64,000 nt of DNA from Dietzia sp032248695 (GTDB lineage Bacteria > Actinomycetota > Actinomycetes > Mycobacteriales > Mycobacteriaceae): contig NZ_JAVHXC010000001.1 of the NCBI RefSeq assembly GCF_032248695.1, positions 558,001 to 622,000 on the forward strand. The letters run 5' to 3'. Made by a program: the position numbers and the translations under genes. Under the pieces are notes generated by a model that did no database searches, was not told where the DNA came from, and saw only the letters and a list, made by a program, of their open reading frames with translations. The number at the start of each line of letters is the position of its first letter. The stretch's first letter is position 1. Shown in pieces: positions 9,636 through 16,523 of the stretch.

Positions 9636-10118
9636 ATGGATCCCGCCTCCACACTCGCCCCCAATCTCGCCACCGTCGCGGCTCTGCTCGGCACCTGGAG
9701 GGGCGAGGGCGTCGGGTCGTACCCGACCATCGAGCCCTTCACCTACACCGAGGAGATCACCTTCACCGACGTGGGCAAGCCCTTCCTGCACTACCTCCAG
9801 CGCACGTTCAACCCGGCCGGTGCGCCCATGCACACCGAGACCGGGTATCTGCGCATCCCCGGGGACGGGATCGCCGAGTTCGTGCTGGCCCAGCCCACCG
9901 GGCAGACCGAGCTCTGCGAGGGGCGGGTGATCGCCGAGGCCGACACCGTGGTGCTGGAGTTCGACTCACGCGTGGTGGGCAGCGCCACCGCCAAGACCGT
10001 CGAGACCACGAGACGTCGCTACGAGACCGTCGGCGACCGGATGGTCACGACGTTCGCGATGGCCGCGGTCGGCCGGCCGCTCACCCACCACCTGCGCTCG
10101 GACCTCCGGCGCGTGTGA
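9636..10118 (+). CDS. Nitrobindin-like heme-binding beta-barrel protein (DUF1794/FABP-like)
   Basis: A 160-residue small beta-barrel protein like Mycobacterium Rv2717c. The nitrobindin signature GTWRGEGVGSYPTI lies at about residues 19-32, followed by the aromatic strand FTYTEEITFTDVGKP. The proximal-His region is near the C terminus in RPLTHHLRSDLRRV. Nitrobindins bind ferric heme, react with NO and isomerise peroxynitrite. The stand-alone 160-residue form is the normal bacterial length. It has its own predicted promoter and is convergent with the ABC permease gene that follows. Confidence 0.88.
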   Translation: MDPASTLAPNLATVAALLGTWRGEGVGSYPTIEPFTYTEEITFTDVGKPFLHYLQRTFNPAGAPMHTETGYLRIPGDGIAEFVLAQPTGQTELCEGRVIAEADTVVLEFDSRVVGSATAKTVETTRRRYETVGDRMVTTFAMAAVGRPLTHHLRSDLRRV

Positions 10119-10194
10119 CCGCCGGGCGGGGCGCCGGCCGCGGAGCGGTCGCGCGGGGCGGTCGCCGCGGCGCCGGGCCCGGGGATGACGCCGG

Positions 10195-11115
10195 TCAGCG
10201 TCCGGAGGCGTCCCGGAGGATGAGCCTGGACAGCGAGTCCAGCGCGAACCCGAGCACGCCGATCACGAGGATCACCGCCATCACCTGGTCGTAGGCCAGC
10301 TGATCGCGGGCGTTGAGGATCTGGTAGCCCAGCCCCGACCGGACCCCGAGCATCTCCGCCGGCACCAGGACGATCCAGGCGGTGCCGAGCGCCAGCCGGA
10401 TGCCGCCGAGGATCGACGGACGCACCGCGGGGATCACCACCCGGGTGAGGCGTTCCCACCCGTTGGCCCCCATCGTCCGGGCCACGTCGAGATACCCCGG
10501 GTCCATCGCGTGGACGCCGGCCGACGTGGAGAGCATGATCGGCCAGACCGCGGCCGCGGCCACGAGGAAGATCACCGGCTCGTTGCCGATCCCGAACACC
10601 GCGATGGCGACCGGCGCCCACGAGAGCGGCGAGATCATGCGGAGGAACTGGACGAGTGGGCCCGCGACGGCCTCGGCCCGGCGCCGCAGCCCGAGCCACA
10701 GCCCGAGCGGGACACCGAGGAGGGCGGCCACCGCGAGGCCGGCGACCAGCCGGTACAGGCTGACCGCGGCGTCGGAGAGGAGCACACCCCGGTCGAGGAG
10801 GTCACCGAAGCCGGACCACGTCTCCACCGGCGACATGCCCCCGATCACCGGATCATCCGTGACCAGTCCCGAGGTGAGCAGCGACCACACGGCCAGGCCC
10901 AGCAGCAGGCCCACGAGGCCGGCGGCCCAGCGCGAGAGCAGGCCGCCCGCAGGCCCGCCGGTGCCCCGGCGCCGACGCCCCCCGCCGGGCGGGGACGGTT
11001 CGGTCACCGGGCCGGCCGCCGGGACGTCACCGCCGGGGCCGCCCGGGGCGGTGATCGTCGGGTCCGCGGCGACGGGGTCGGTGCCCGGGTCCGGGGTCGA
11101 ATCGGTGCGCGTCAT
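10195..11115 (-). CDS. ABC transporter permease, SsuC/TauC-like
   Basis: A 306-residue permease, last gene of the minus-strand operon 14716-10195. A long polar Gly/Pro-rich N-terminal tail (about 60 residues) precedes about six membrane helices. The cytoplasmic EAA loop is visible as ARTMGANGWERLTRVVIPAVRPSILGGIRLALG, shown here only as the key positions A-G-x(9)-P near residues 205-230. This is the BPD_transp_1 fold used for sulfonates, taurine and nitrate. Its ATG directly follows the stop of the substrate-binding gene with no gap. Substrate class is inferred from the family only. Confidence 0.86.
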   Translation of the reverse strand: MTRTDSTPDPGTDPVAADPTITAPGGPGGDVPAAGPVTEPSPPGGGRRRRGTGGPAGGLLSRWAAGLVGLLLGLAVWSLLTSGLVTDDPVIGGMSPVETWSGFGDLLDRGVLLSDAAVSLYRLVAGLAVAALLGVPLGLWLGLRRRAEAVAGPLVQFLRMISPLSWAPVAIAVFGIGNEPVIFLVAAAAVWPIMLSTSAGVHAMDPGYLDVARTMGANGWERLTRVVIPAVRPSILGGIRLALGTAWIVLVPAEMLGVRSGLGYQILNARDQLAYDQVMAVILVIGVLGFALDSLSRLILRDASGR

Positions 11116-12303
11116 CTAGATCAACCGTTCGTGTCGTGTCAGCGAGGCGGGCAGGCCGAGGGCGGCGGGACCGCCGTGACGGGCGATGGCGGTGCGGACG
11201 AACCTGTCGTCCACCAGTTCGCCGTGGACGCCGGCGGGGTCGAGGCCGTCGAGGAAGCGGGTCTCACCGTCGACGACGGTCGTGCGCATCTGCCTCACCA
11301 GCTCGGCCGTGAAGCTGGGGAACGGGTACGGGTGGAAGTCGATCCTGTTGCGGGCCGGCCCCCCGTCGGAGTCGGGCACCGTGCCGGTCATGGCCACCTC
11401 GACCGCCTTGGGCGGCTGCGGTAGGTATCCCTTCCCGGAGAGGATCGCGGCGGCGGCCGGCCGGTCGGCGGTGATCCCCAGCTGAGCCGCGACAGCCGCG
11501 TCGACGAGGGCCTGGACGGTCTCCGGGCGGTTCTCGATGAGGTCCCGGTGCACGACCGTCACGCAGCACGCGTGGTCGCGCCAGACCTGGTCGAGAAGCA
11601 TGTGCAGCGACCCGACCCCCTGCGCGACGGCGCCGGCGTTGAACGGGTCGGCGACGGTGAAGGCCGAGATGGACCCGGTGGCCATGGCGGGGATCATGTC
11701 CGACGGCCCCATGACGACGAGCTCGACCGTCCCGTCCGAGCGACTGGCGGCCCGTCGCGCCACCGGCGTGAGACCGTGCGCGCGCAGCACCCGCTGCAGC
11801 AGGATGTTGTGGATCGACCACCAGCCGGGGATCGCCACCTGCGTACCGGCGAGCTGGCCGATGTCCGTCACACCCGGCGCGACCGTGATGGCCCCGCCGC
11901 CGGTGTGGTTCCAGGCCACCACCTTGACGTCCGCGCCGATCACGTACCGCAACTGGACCGCCGAGGGCATGAGCAGGTGGATGAGGTCGACCTGCCGCGT
12001 GAGGAACGCCTCCATCAGTGACGACCACGAACGGAACAGCACCGGCCGCCCCACGATGAGCTTCTGCTGCTCGAAGTATCCGTCGCCGTGCGCCACCAGC
12101 AGCGGCGCGGCATCGGTGATCGGGAGGTAGCCGAGCCTCAACTCCTCGCTCACCGCTCCGCGCGGCCCGGTCGCCGCGGTGACGAGGGAGCCGAGGGCGG
12201 CGGCACCTCCGAGTGCCCCGGCGCCGACGGCGATCGCGCCGCCGGCCCGCAGGAGCGCCCGCCTGTCCAGGACGGGGCCCGGGCCCCGGGAACTATCGGT
12301 CAT
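11116..12303 (-). CDS. ABC transporter substrate-binding protein, SsuA/NrtA-like, Tat-exported
   Basis: A 395-residue periplasmic-binding-protein type 2 member. The N terminus has a twin-arginine motif (DRRALLRAGG) and a weak Ala/Gly-rich hydrophobic stretch, so export as a folded protein by Tat is likely; there is no lipobox. The mature part resembles SsuA/NrtA: LRLGYLPITDAAPLLVAH, FRSWSSLMEAFLTRQVDLIHL, and GTQVAIPGWWSIHNILL. These proteins bind sulfonates, nitrate, taurine or pyrimidine precursors. The gene lies between the ATPase (9 bases upstream) and permease genes. Tat export is notable because most SsuA proteins use Sec or are lipoproteins. Confidence 0.86.
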   Translation of the reverse strand: MTDSSRGPGPVLDRRALLRAGGAIAVGAGALGGAAALGSLVTAATGPRGAVSEELRLGYLPITDAAPLLVAHGDGYFEQQKLIVGRPVLFRSWSSLMEAFLTRQVDLIHLLMPSAVQLRYVIGADVKVVAWNHTGGGAITVAPGVTDIGQLAGTQVAIPGWWSIHNILLQRVLRAHGLTPVARRAASRSDGTVELVVMGPSDMIPAMATGSISAFTVADPFNAGAVAQGVGSLHMLLDQVWRDHACCVTVVHRDLIENRPETVQALVDAAVAAQLGITADRPAAAAILSGKGYLPQPPKAVEVAMTGTVPDSDGGPARNRIDFHPYPFPSFTAELVRQMRTTVVDGETRFLDGLDPAGVHGELVDDRFVRTAIARHGGPAALGLPASLTRHERLI

Positions 12304-12312
12304 CGTCGCGGG

Positions 12313-13062
12313 TCAGGCGGTCCGGTATGCGGCGATGATGCTCTCGCGCAGCGCCGGGTCGGAGTCCGTGGTCCCGTGGGAGGGGTTCGTCCACTCCTCG
12401 CGGACGCGCCCCGACGACCCGAGCAGCGCGATGCGTGACCCCACGACGAGTGCCTCGTCCACGTCGTGCGTCACCATCACCGTGGTGACACCGAGGTCCG
12501 CGGTCACGCCGACGAGCCATCGCTGGGAATCGGCGCGGGTCACGGGGTCGAGGGCACTGAAGGGCTCGTCGAGGAGCAGGATCTCCGGGCGGGTGGCCGC
12601 GGCGCGCACCACCGCCACGCGCTGGGCCTGACCGCCCGAGATCTGGTCGGGCCGGGCGTCGGCGAGGTCGGCGATGCCGAAGTGGCGCAGGAGGTCGTCC
12701 ACGTGGGCCGCGTCGACCCGACCGCGCAGGGCGCGGAAGCGCGCCCCCAGGGCGACGTTCTCACGAACCGACAGCCAGGGGTAGAGCAGCGGCTTCTGGA
12801 AGACCACCGCGTACGAGTGCCCGCCCTCGTCGCCGACGCCGCGGGACCCGACGCGCAGGTCGCCGCCCGCCGGCTCCTCGAGCCCGGCGAGCAGCCGCAG
12901 GAGGGTGGACTTGCCGACCCCGGACGGTCCCAGCAGCACCAGTGACTCACCGGCACGGACCTGCAGGTCCAGCTCGGAGAACAGCGGCCGACCACCCGGC
13001 AGGTCGTAGCGCAGGCCCGTGACGCTCACGGCCACGGGCCGCTCGAGCACACCGGCGGTCAC
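12313..13062 (-). CDS. ABC transporter ATP-binding protein, SsuB/TauB-like
   Basis: A 249-residue ATPase with Walker A GPSGVGKST, Q-loop in VVFQKPLLYPW, signature ISGGQAQRVAV, Walker B ILLLDEPFSALD and H-loop VTHDVDEAL. These are the features of the nitrate/sulfonate/taurine subfamily, in which the signature begins with ISGG or MSGG. The start is a GTG overlapping the stop of the upstream flavoprotein gene (GTGA), which links transport and the putative redox enzyme in one translational unit. Confidence 0.9.
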   Translation of the reverse strand: MTAGVLERPVAVSVTGLRYDLPGGRPLFSELDLQVRAGESLVLLGPSGVGKSTLLRLLAGLEEPAGGDLRVGSRGVGDEGGHSYAVVFQKPLLYPWLSVRENVALGARFRALRGRVDAAHVDDLLRHFGIADLADARPDQISGGQAQRVAVVRAAATRPEILLLDEPFSALDPVTRADSQRWLVGVTADLGVTTVMVTHDVDEALVVGSRIALLGSSGRVREEWTNPSHGTTDSDPALRESIIAAYRTA

Positions 13063-14177
13063 GCGCGGATCCCCAGCCGGTCGAGCTCCCACTTCAACTG
13101 CGACTGCGAGGGCGACTGCACCGGCAGGAACGCGGCCTCGCGCATGCGCCGGTTGGCCGGGGCCGCCTGGGCGTAACCCATCCCGCCGCAGAGGACGGCC
13201 TCGAGCCGGGTCGCGGCCGGGGCGATCTCCGCGCCGTCCAGGCGCAACAGGAGCAGGTCGGCCAGCGCGGCCTCGGCCGGCGCGGCGCCGAGCCGGTGCA
13301 GTTCGGCGTGCATGTGGGTGTGGCGGGTGGCGAGCTCGGTGTGCTCACCGGAGTAGAAGGCACCCAGCCCCTCGAGCCGCCCCTCGGCCTCCGTCAGCGA
13401 CCGCGCCGCGACACCGGAGCAGAAGGCGGCCTGCAGGATGAGGAACTGCGGCCGGACACCGGACAGGAAGTCCGCGAGGTCCTCGCCGAGGACCTGCTCG
13501 TCCGGGACCACCACGCCGTCCAGACCGATCATCGTCGACGCCGTCGCGTTGAGGGCCAGCAGATCGGGGGCGTTGCGGATCTCCACACCCGGTGCCGAGG
13601 CCTCGAAGGTGAGCACGAGACTGCGCCCGTCCTCGGTGTTGGCGGCGAGCACGATGGTGCTGTCCGGGTAGACGTTGGACGCCCAGGCGATCGGCCCGTC
13701 GACGCGGTAGCCACCGTCGACCTTCGTCGCCGTGATCGGGACGTTGCCCAGGCCGACGACCTGCCGCTGGGCGGCCGCCATCCCGGTGACCCCCGGGCGG
13801 GTGCCGTCCGCGACGGCCCGGTAGGTCCGGGCCGCCGCGTCGGAGCGCTCGGACGCGTGCCGCAGATAGGCGGCGGTCATCCGCTGCGCCCAGGCGCCGA
13901 ACGCGACGGCCAGGCTCTCCGTCGCCACCGCCTCGATGATCGCGGCCGCGACGGCGACCGGCGTGCGATCCACGTCGAACAGGCCGAGAGCCGCGAGTGC
14001 GGCGATGTCCTCGCGCAGGTCCGCCTCGTCCCGGTCGAGTGCGGAGGCGCGGGCGGCGACGGAGTCGATCACCGCGACGAGACCCGCCACCTCGACGCTG
14101 CCGAACTCACCCGCGGTGAGCCGGGCCCTGGGTGCCCCGAGGTCGTGGGTGATGGTGTCGGTCGCGGGGCTGCTCAT
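13059..14177 (-). CDS. Acyl-CoA-dehydrogenase-like flavoprotein, lacks canonical catalytic Glu
   Basis: A 372-residue member of the acyl-CoA dehydrogenase superfamily. It has the N-terminal helical domain, a middle beta domain (VTGMAAAQRQVVGLG, GGYRVDGPIAWASN), and the C-terminal four-helix part ending in CGGMGYAQAAPANRRMREAAFL. In true dehydrogenases the last part continues with a YEGTNEIQ-like loop carrying the catalytic Glu. Here it reads LPVQSPSQSQLKWEL, with no Glu at that place. That pattern is seen in DszC/SfnB-type flavin monooxygenases and other non-dehydrogenase members. It overlaps the DUF4242 gene (ATGA) and the ATPase gene (GTGA). A role in oxidising the imported compound is inference. 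Confidence 0.75.
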   Translation of the reverse strand: MSSPATDTITHDLGAPRARLTAGEFGSVEVAGLVAVIDSVAARASALDRDEADLREDIAALAALGLFDVDRTPVAVAAAIIEAVATESLAVAFGAWAQRMTAAYLRHASERSDAAARTYRAVADGTRPGVTGMAAAQRQVVGLGNVPITATKVDGGYRVDGPIAWASNVYPDSTIVLAANTEDGRSLVLTFEASAPGVEIRNAPDLLALNATASTMIGLDGVVVPDEQVLGEDLADFLSGVRPQFLILQAAFCSGVAARSLTEAEGRLEGLGAFYSGEHTELATRHTHMHAELHRLGAAPAEAALADLLLLRLDGAEIAPAATRLEAVLCGGMGYAQAAPANRRMREAAFLPVQSPSQSQLKWELDRLGIRA

Positions 14178-14716
14178 GCCAGCTCGTGCAGACGCGAGAT
14201 GGGGGTGGACACGATCTCACGGGCGCGGACGACCGCATCGGTGTCCGGGGCGTTGTAGAAGCACAGGCACTTGTCCGTGTCCTCGCGGACGTAGGTGCGC
14301 AGGAACGAGACCTCGGGGATCTCCGCGTACTTCGGGGACTTCTCCTTCTTGCGCGTCAGGTAGGTGTCCATGTCGATCTCGGCGGGGATGTCCCACTCGA
14401 CCAGGTACCCGGCCTCGGGCCGGGCGGCCTTGATGGTCTCGAGATCGGTGCCCACGAGCCGCACCTGCGCGGGCTCGGTGACCTCCGCGGCGCCGATCGC
14501 GGCGGCGTCCAGCGCGGGCGCCTCCACGGCGCAGGCGCCGTTCTCGTCATCGGGCAACTCGACGATCGTGAACACGCGGGCAGCGCCCTTGGTGATCTGG
14601 GTCTCGATGACCTCGGCGCCGGCCCCGGCCAGGGTCGACGCGATGGACTCGATCAGCGCCGTCGGCTCGGCCTGCTGCTCCGCAGACGGGGTGATCTCGT
14701 ACAGGAAGAGGGTCAT
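14174..14716 (-). CDS. DUF4242 (SCO4226-like) protein, first gene of ABC operon
   Basis: A 180-residue cytosolic protein. The C-terminal 60 residues (KSPKYAEIPEVSFLRTYVRE, then DTDKCLCFYNAPDTDAV) are a DUF4242 domain, the fold of the nickel-binding SCO4226 of Streptomyces coelicolor. The N-terminal part (FLYEITPSAEQ, VIETQITKGAARVFTIVE) looks like a second, diverged ferredoxin-like half, making a fused dimer. The Cys-x-Cys and His near the end could bind metal. A ribosome site GGAAAGGA precedes the ATG. As first gene it is directly under the palindrome-bearing promoter. Confidence 0.78.
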   Translation of the reverse strand: MTLFLYEITPSAEQQAEPTALIESIASTLAGAGAEVIETQITKGAARVFTIVELPDDENGACAVEAPALDAAAIGAAEVTEPAQVRLVGTDLETIKAARPEAGYLVEWDIPAEIDMDTYLTRKKEKSPKYAEIPEVSFLRTYVREDTDKCLCFYNAPDTDAVVRAREIVSTPISRLHELA

Positions 14717-14758
14717 TGGGGGGTGGTCCTTTCCGGGGGCCTCGACTCGTATCGCCCC

Positions 14759-14787
14759 ACGGTAGGGAGAACAGACTGTTCTGTCTA
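14759..14787 (-). promoter_or_regulatory. Promoter of the DUF4242-flavoprotein-ABC operon with palindromic operator
   Basis: Read on the minus strand: -35 TAGACA (14787-14782), a 17-base spacer, then -10 TACCGT (14764-14759). The 15-base perfect palindrome AGAACAG-A-CTGTTCT fills 14768-14782, that is, almost the whole spacer. This is where a TetR-like repressor would block RNA polymerase. No regulator gene lies beside the operon. Confidence 0.6.
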
Positions 14788-14872
14788 ACTATTCCCGGCG
14801 GCGCTCCCCCTTTCCGGAGGGCTGCCCGGTGAACAGTGGGAGAACGGGACGTCGGGCTCCGGAAAGCGCGAT

Positions 14873-14878
14873 TACAGT
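14873..14878 (+). promoter_or_regulatory. Predicted -10 (TACAGT) of phoU
   Basis: TACAGT is 6 bases upstream of the ATG at 14885; leaderless. Confidence 0.55.
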
Positions 14879-14884
14879 CGTGTC

Positions 14885-15571
14885 ATGCGCACTGTCTTCC
14901 GATCCAAGCTCGACGAGTTCGAGGACCAGCTGGTCCGCTTCTGCGAGACCAACACCCGCCTGTTGGAGCGGGCCACCGCCGCCCTGCTCGACTCCGACGA
15001 GGTCGCCGCCACCGAGGTGATCGACGGCGCCGCGGAGCTCGAGGACCTCCGCGAGATGAGCGAGCAGCACGCGTTCGAGCTGCTGCTCCTCGAGGCGCCG
15101 GTCGCGGGCGATCTCCGCCAGGTGGTCTCCGGGATCTACATCGTCGAGCACTTCACCCGGATGGCCGCGCTGGCCGGCCACATCGCCCGGGTCGCCCGGC
15201 GACGCCACCCCCACGCGGTCGTTCCCCAGCCCGTCGTGCCCCTCATCCGCGAGATGGCGGAGCGCGACGTCGAGTTGGCCCGCCGACTCACCACCCTCCT
15301 CACCGACCACGACGCCGCGGAGGCCCGCACCCTCGACTCCGAGGACGACGCCGTGGACCAGCTCCACGCCGACCTGATGCGGGAGATCTCCACCGAGGAC
15401 TGGCCCCACGGGTCGGTCAGCGCCGTGGACCTCGCACTGCTGGCCCGCTACTACGAGCGGTTCGCCGACCACACCGTGAGCATCGCCAACCGCATCGTGT
15501 ACCTCGCCACCGGCGAGCGGCCCGACGGCGGCTCCCTCTCGCACCTCGACGACGGCACCGTCCTGGACTGA
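14885..15571 (+). CDS. phoU: Phosphate transport system regulator PhoU
   Basis: A 228-residue all-helical protein with two PhoU repeats. The first contains LDEFEDQLVRFCETNTRLLE and the metal-contacting LRQVVSGIYIVEHFTRMA. The second contains ERDVELARRLTTLLTDHDA and the matching LARYYERFADHTVSIANRI with its E-R-F-A-D-H. PhoU dampens the Pho regulon by linking the PstSCAB importer to the sensor kinase PhoR. No pst or phoR gene is nearby, so it acts with distant partners. It is divergent from the DUF4242 operon and appears leaderless. Confidence 0.92.
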   Translation: MRTVFRSKLDEFEDQLVRFCETNTRLLERATAALLDSDEVAATEVIDGAAELEDLREMSEQHAFELLLLEAPVAGDLRQVVSGIYIVEHFTRMAALAGHIARVARRRHPHAVVPQPVVPLIREMAERDVELARRLTTLLTDHDAAEARTLDSEDDAVDQLHADLMREISTEDWPHGSVSAVDLALLARYYERFADHTVSIANRIVYLATGERPDGGSLSHLDDGTVLD

Positions 15572-15636
15572 CCCACTCCACCTCGCGCCGGGTCACGATC
15601 GTCGCCCGCGCCCGCCTGACGGACAGGAGACCACAC

Positions 15637-16479
15637 GTGACCCACACCGCGATCATCACCGGCGGAACCGGCGGGATGGGCCTGGCGACCGCTGCGATCC
15701 TCGGCCGCGACCACCGGATCGTCCTCGCGGATCTCGATGCCGCCGGGCTCGCCGACGCGGTGGACCGCCTGGCCTCCCTGGGGGTCGAGGCGGACGGCGT
15801 GGTCTGCGACATCACCGACCGCGCGTCCGTGGACGCGGCCTTCGCCCGCGCACAGGCGTCGGGGCGGCTCCGTGCGGTGGTGCACACGGCCGGCGTGAGT
15901 CCCCTGATGGGCGACGCGGAGAAGATCGTGCGGGTCAACGCCCTCGGGACGGTCCACGTCACCCGGGCGGCGCTGTCCGTGGCGGCCCCGGGCTCGGCCC
16001 TGGTCAACGTGTCCTCGATCGCCGGGCACCTGCTGCCGTCGTTCCTGCGGCCCGTACCCGCCTTCCGCCGGGCGACGAGCGAGCCGGAGCGGATGGTCTC
16101 GGCCCTGACCCGCATGGCGACCCTGGCGCCGGGCCGGGGCGCTCCGGGCGCCGCCTACTCACTGAGCAAGGCCTTCGTCATCTGGTATTCGGAGCGCATG
16201 GCGGCGGTGTTCGGCGAGAAGGACGCCCGCGTCCTCTCGGTCTCTCCCGGCAGCTTCGACACCGAGATGGGGCGCCTCGAGAAGAAGAGCGGATCGGAGC
16301 GCATGGTCGGCCTGGCCGCGCTCAAGCGGTTCGGTACACCGGAGGAGATCGCCGAACTCCTCGCCTTCTGTGCGTCCGACAAGCCCGGCTACCTCACCGG
16401 GACCGACATCCTCTGCGACGGCGGCAACAAGGCAGGCCTCACCCTGGCCGGGATGCTCTCCATGGCCAGGGGAGGCTGA
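15637..16479 (+). CDS. SDR-family NAD(P)-dependent oxidoreductase
   Basis: A 280-residue short-chain dehydrogenase/reductase. The dinucleotide motif TGGTGGMG is at residues 8-15, the acid at the end of beta-2 (VLADLD) suggests NAD preference, the Ser is in VNVSSIAGH, and the catalytic Tyr/Lys are in AYSLSKA. The C-terminal part has PGSFDTEM and the usual GTPEEIAELLAFCASDKPGYLTG. The start is GTG with ACAGGAGA upstream. A 30-residue insertion after the catalytic Ser (LRPVPAFRRATSEPE) lengthens the substrate loop. Substrate unknown; hydroxysteroid or hydroxyacyl dehydrogenase are possible. Confidence 0.87.
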   Translation: MTHTAIITGGTGGMGLATAAILGRDHRIVLADLDAAGLADAVDRLASLGVEADGVVCDITDRASVDAAFARAQASGRLRAVVHTAGVSPLMGDAEKIVRVNALGTVHVTRAALSVAAPGSALVNVSSIAGHLLPSFLRPVPAFRRATSEPERMVSALTRMATLAPGRGAPGAAYSLSKAFVIWYSERMAAVFGEKDARVLSVSPGSFDTEMGRLEKKSGSERMVGLAALKRFGTPEEIAELLAFCASDKPGYLTGTDILCDGGNKAGLTLAGMLSMARGG

Positions 16480-16485
16480 CCGACG

Positions 16486-16500
16486 CCGCCCCACGGGCGG
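16486..16500. terminator. Short hairpin between convergent SDR gene and ilvD
   Basis: CCGCCC-CAC-GGGCGG, a 6-bp perfect stem with a 3-base loop, sits 6 bases past the SDR stop and before the end of ilvD. It could serve both strands. No T-run. Confidence 0.35.
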
Positions 16501-16523
16501 TGGGGTACGCCGCGCACCCCGCC

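Noticed and set aside
10131..10175. Possible terminator between the nitrobindin-like gene and the ABC permease gene
   Set aside because: GGCGCC and CCGCGG blocks can pair but not as one clean stem; too weak to list as a feature.
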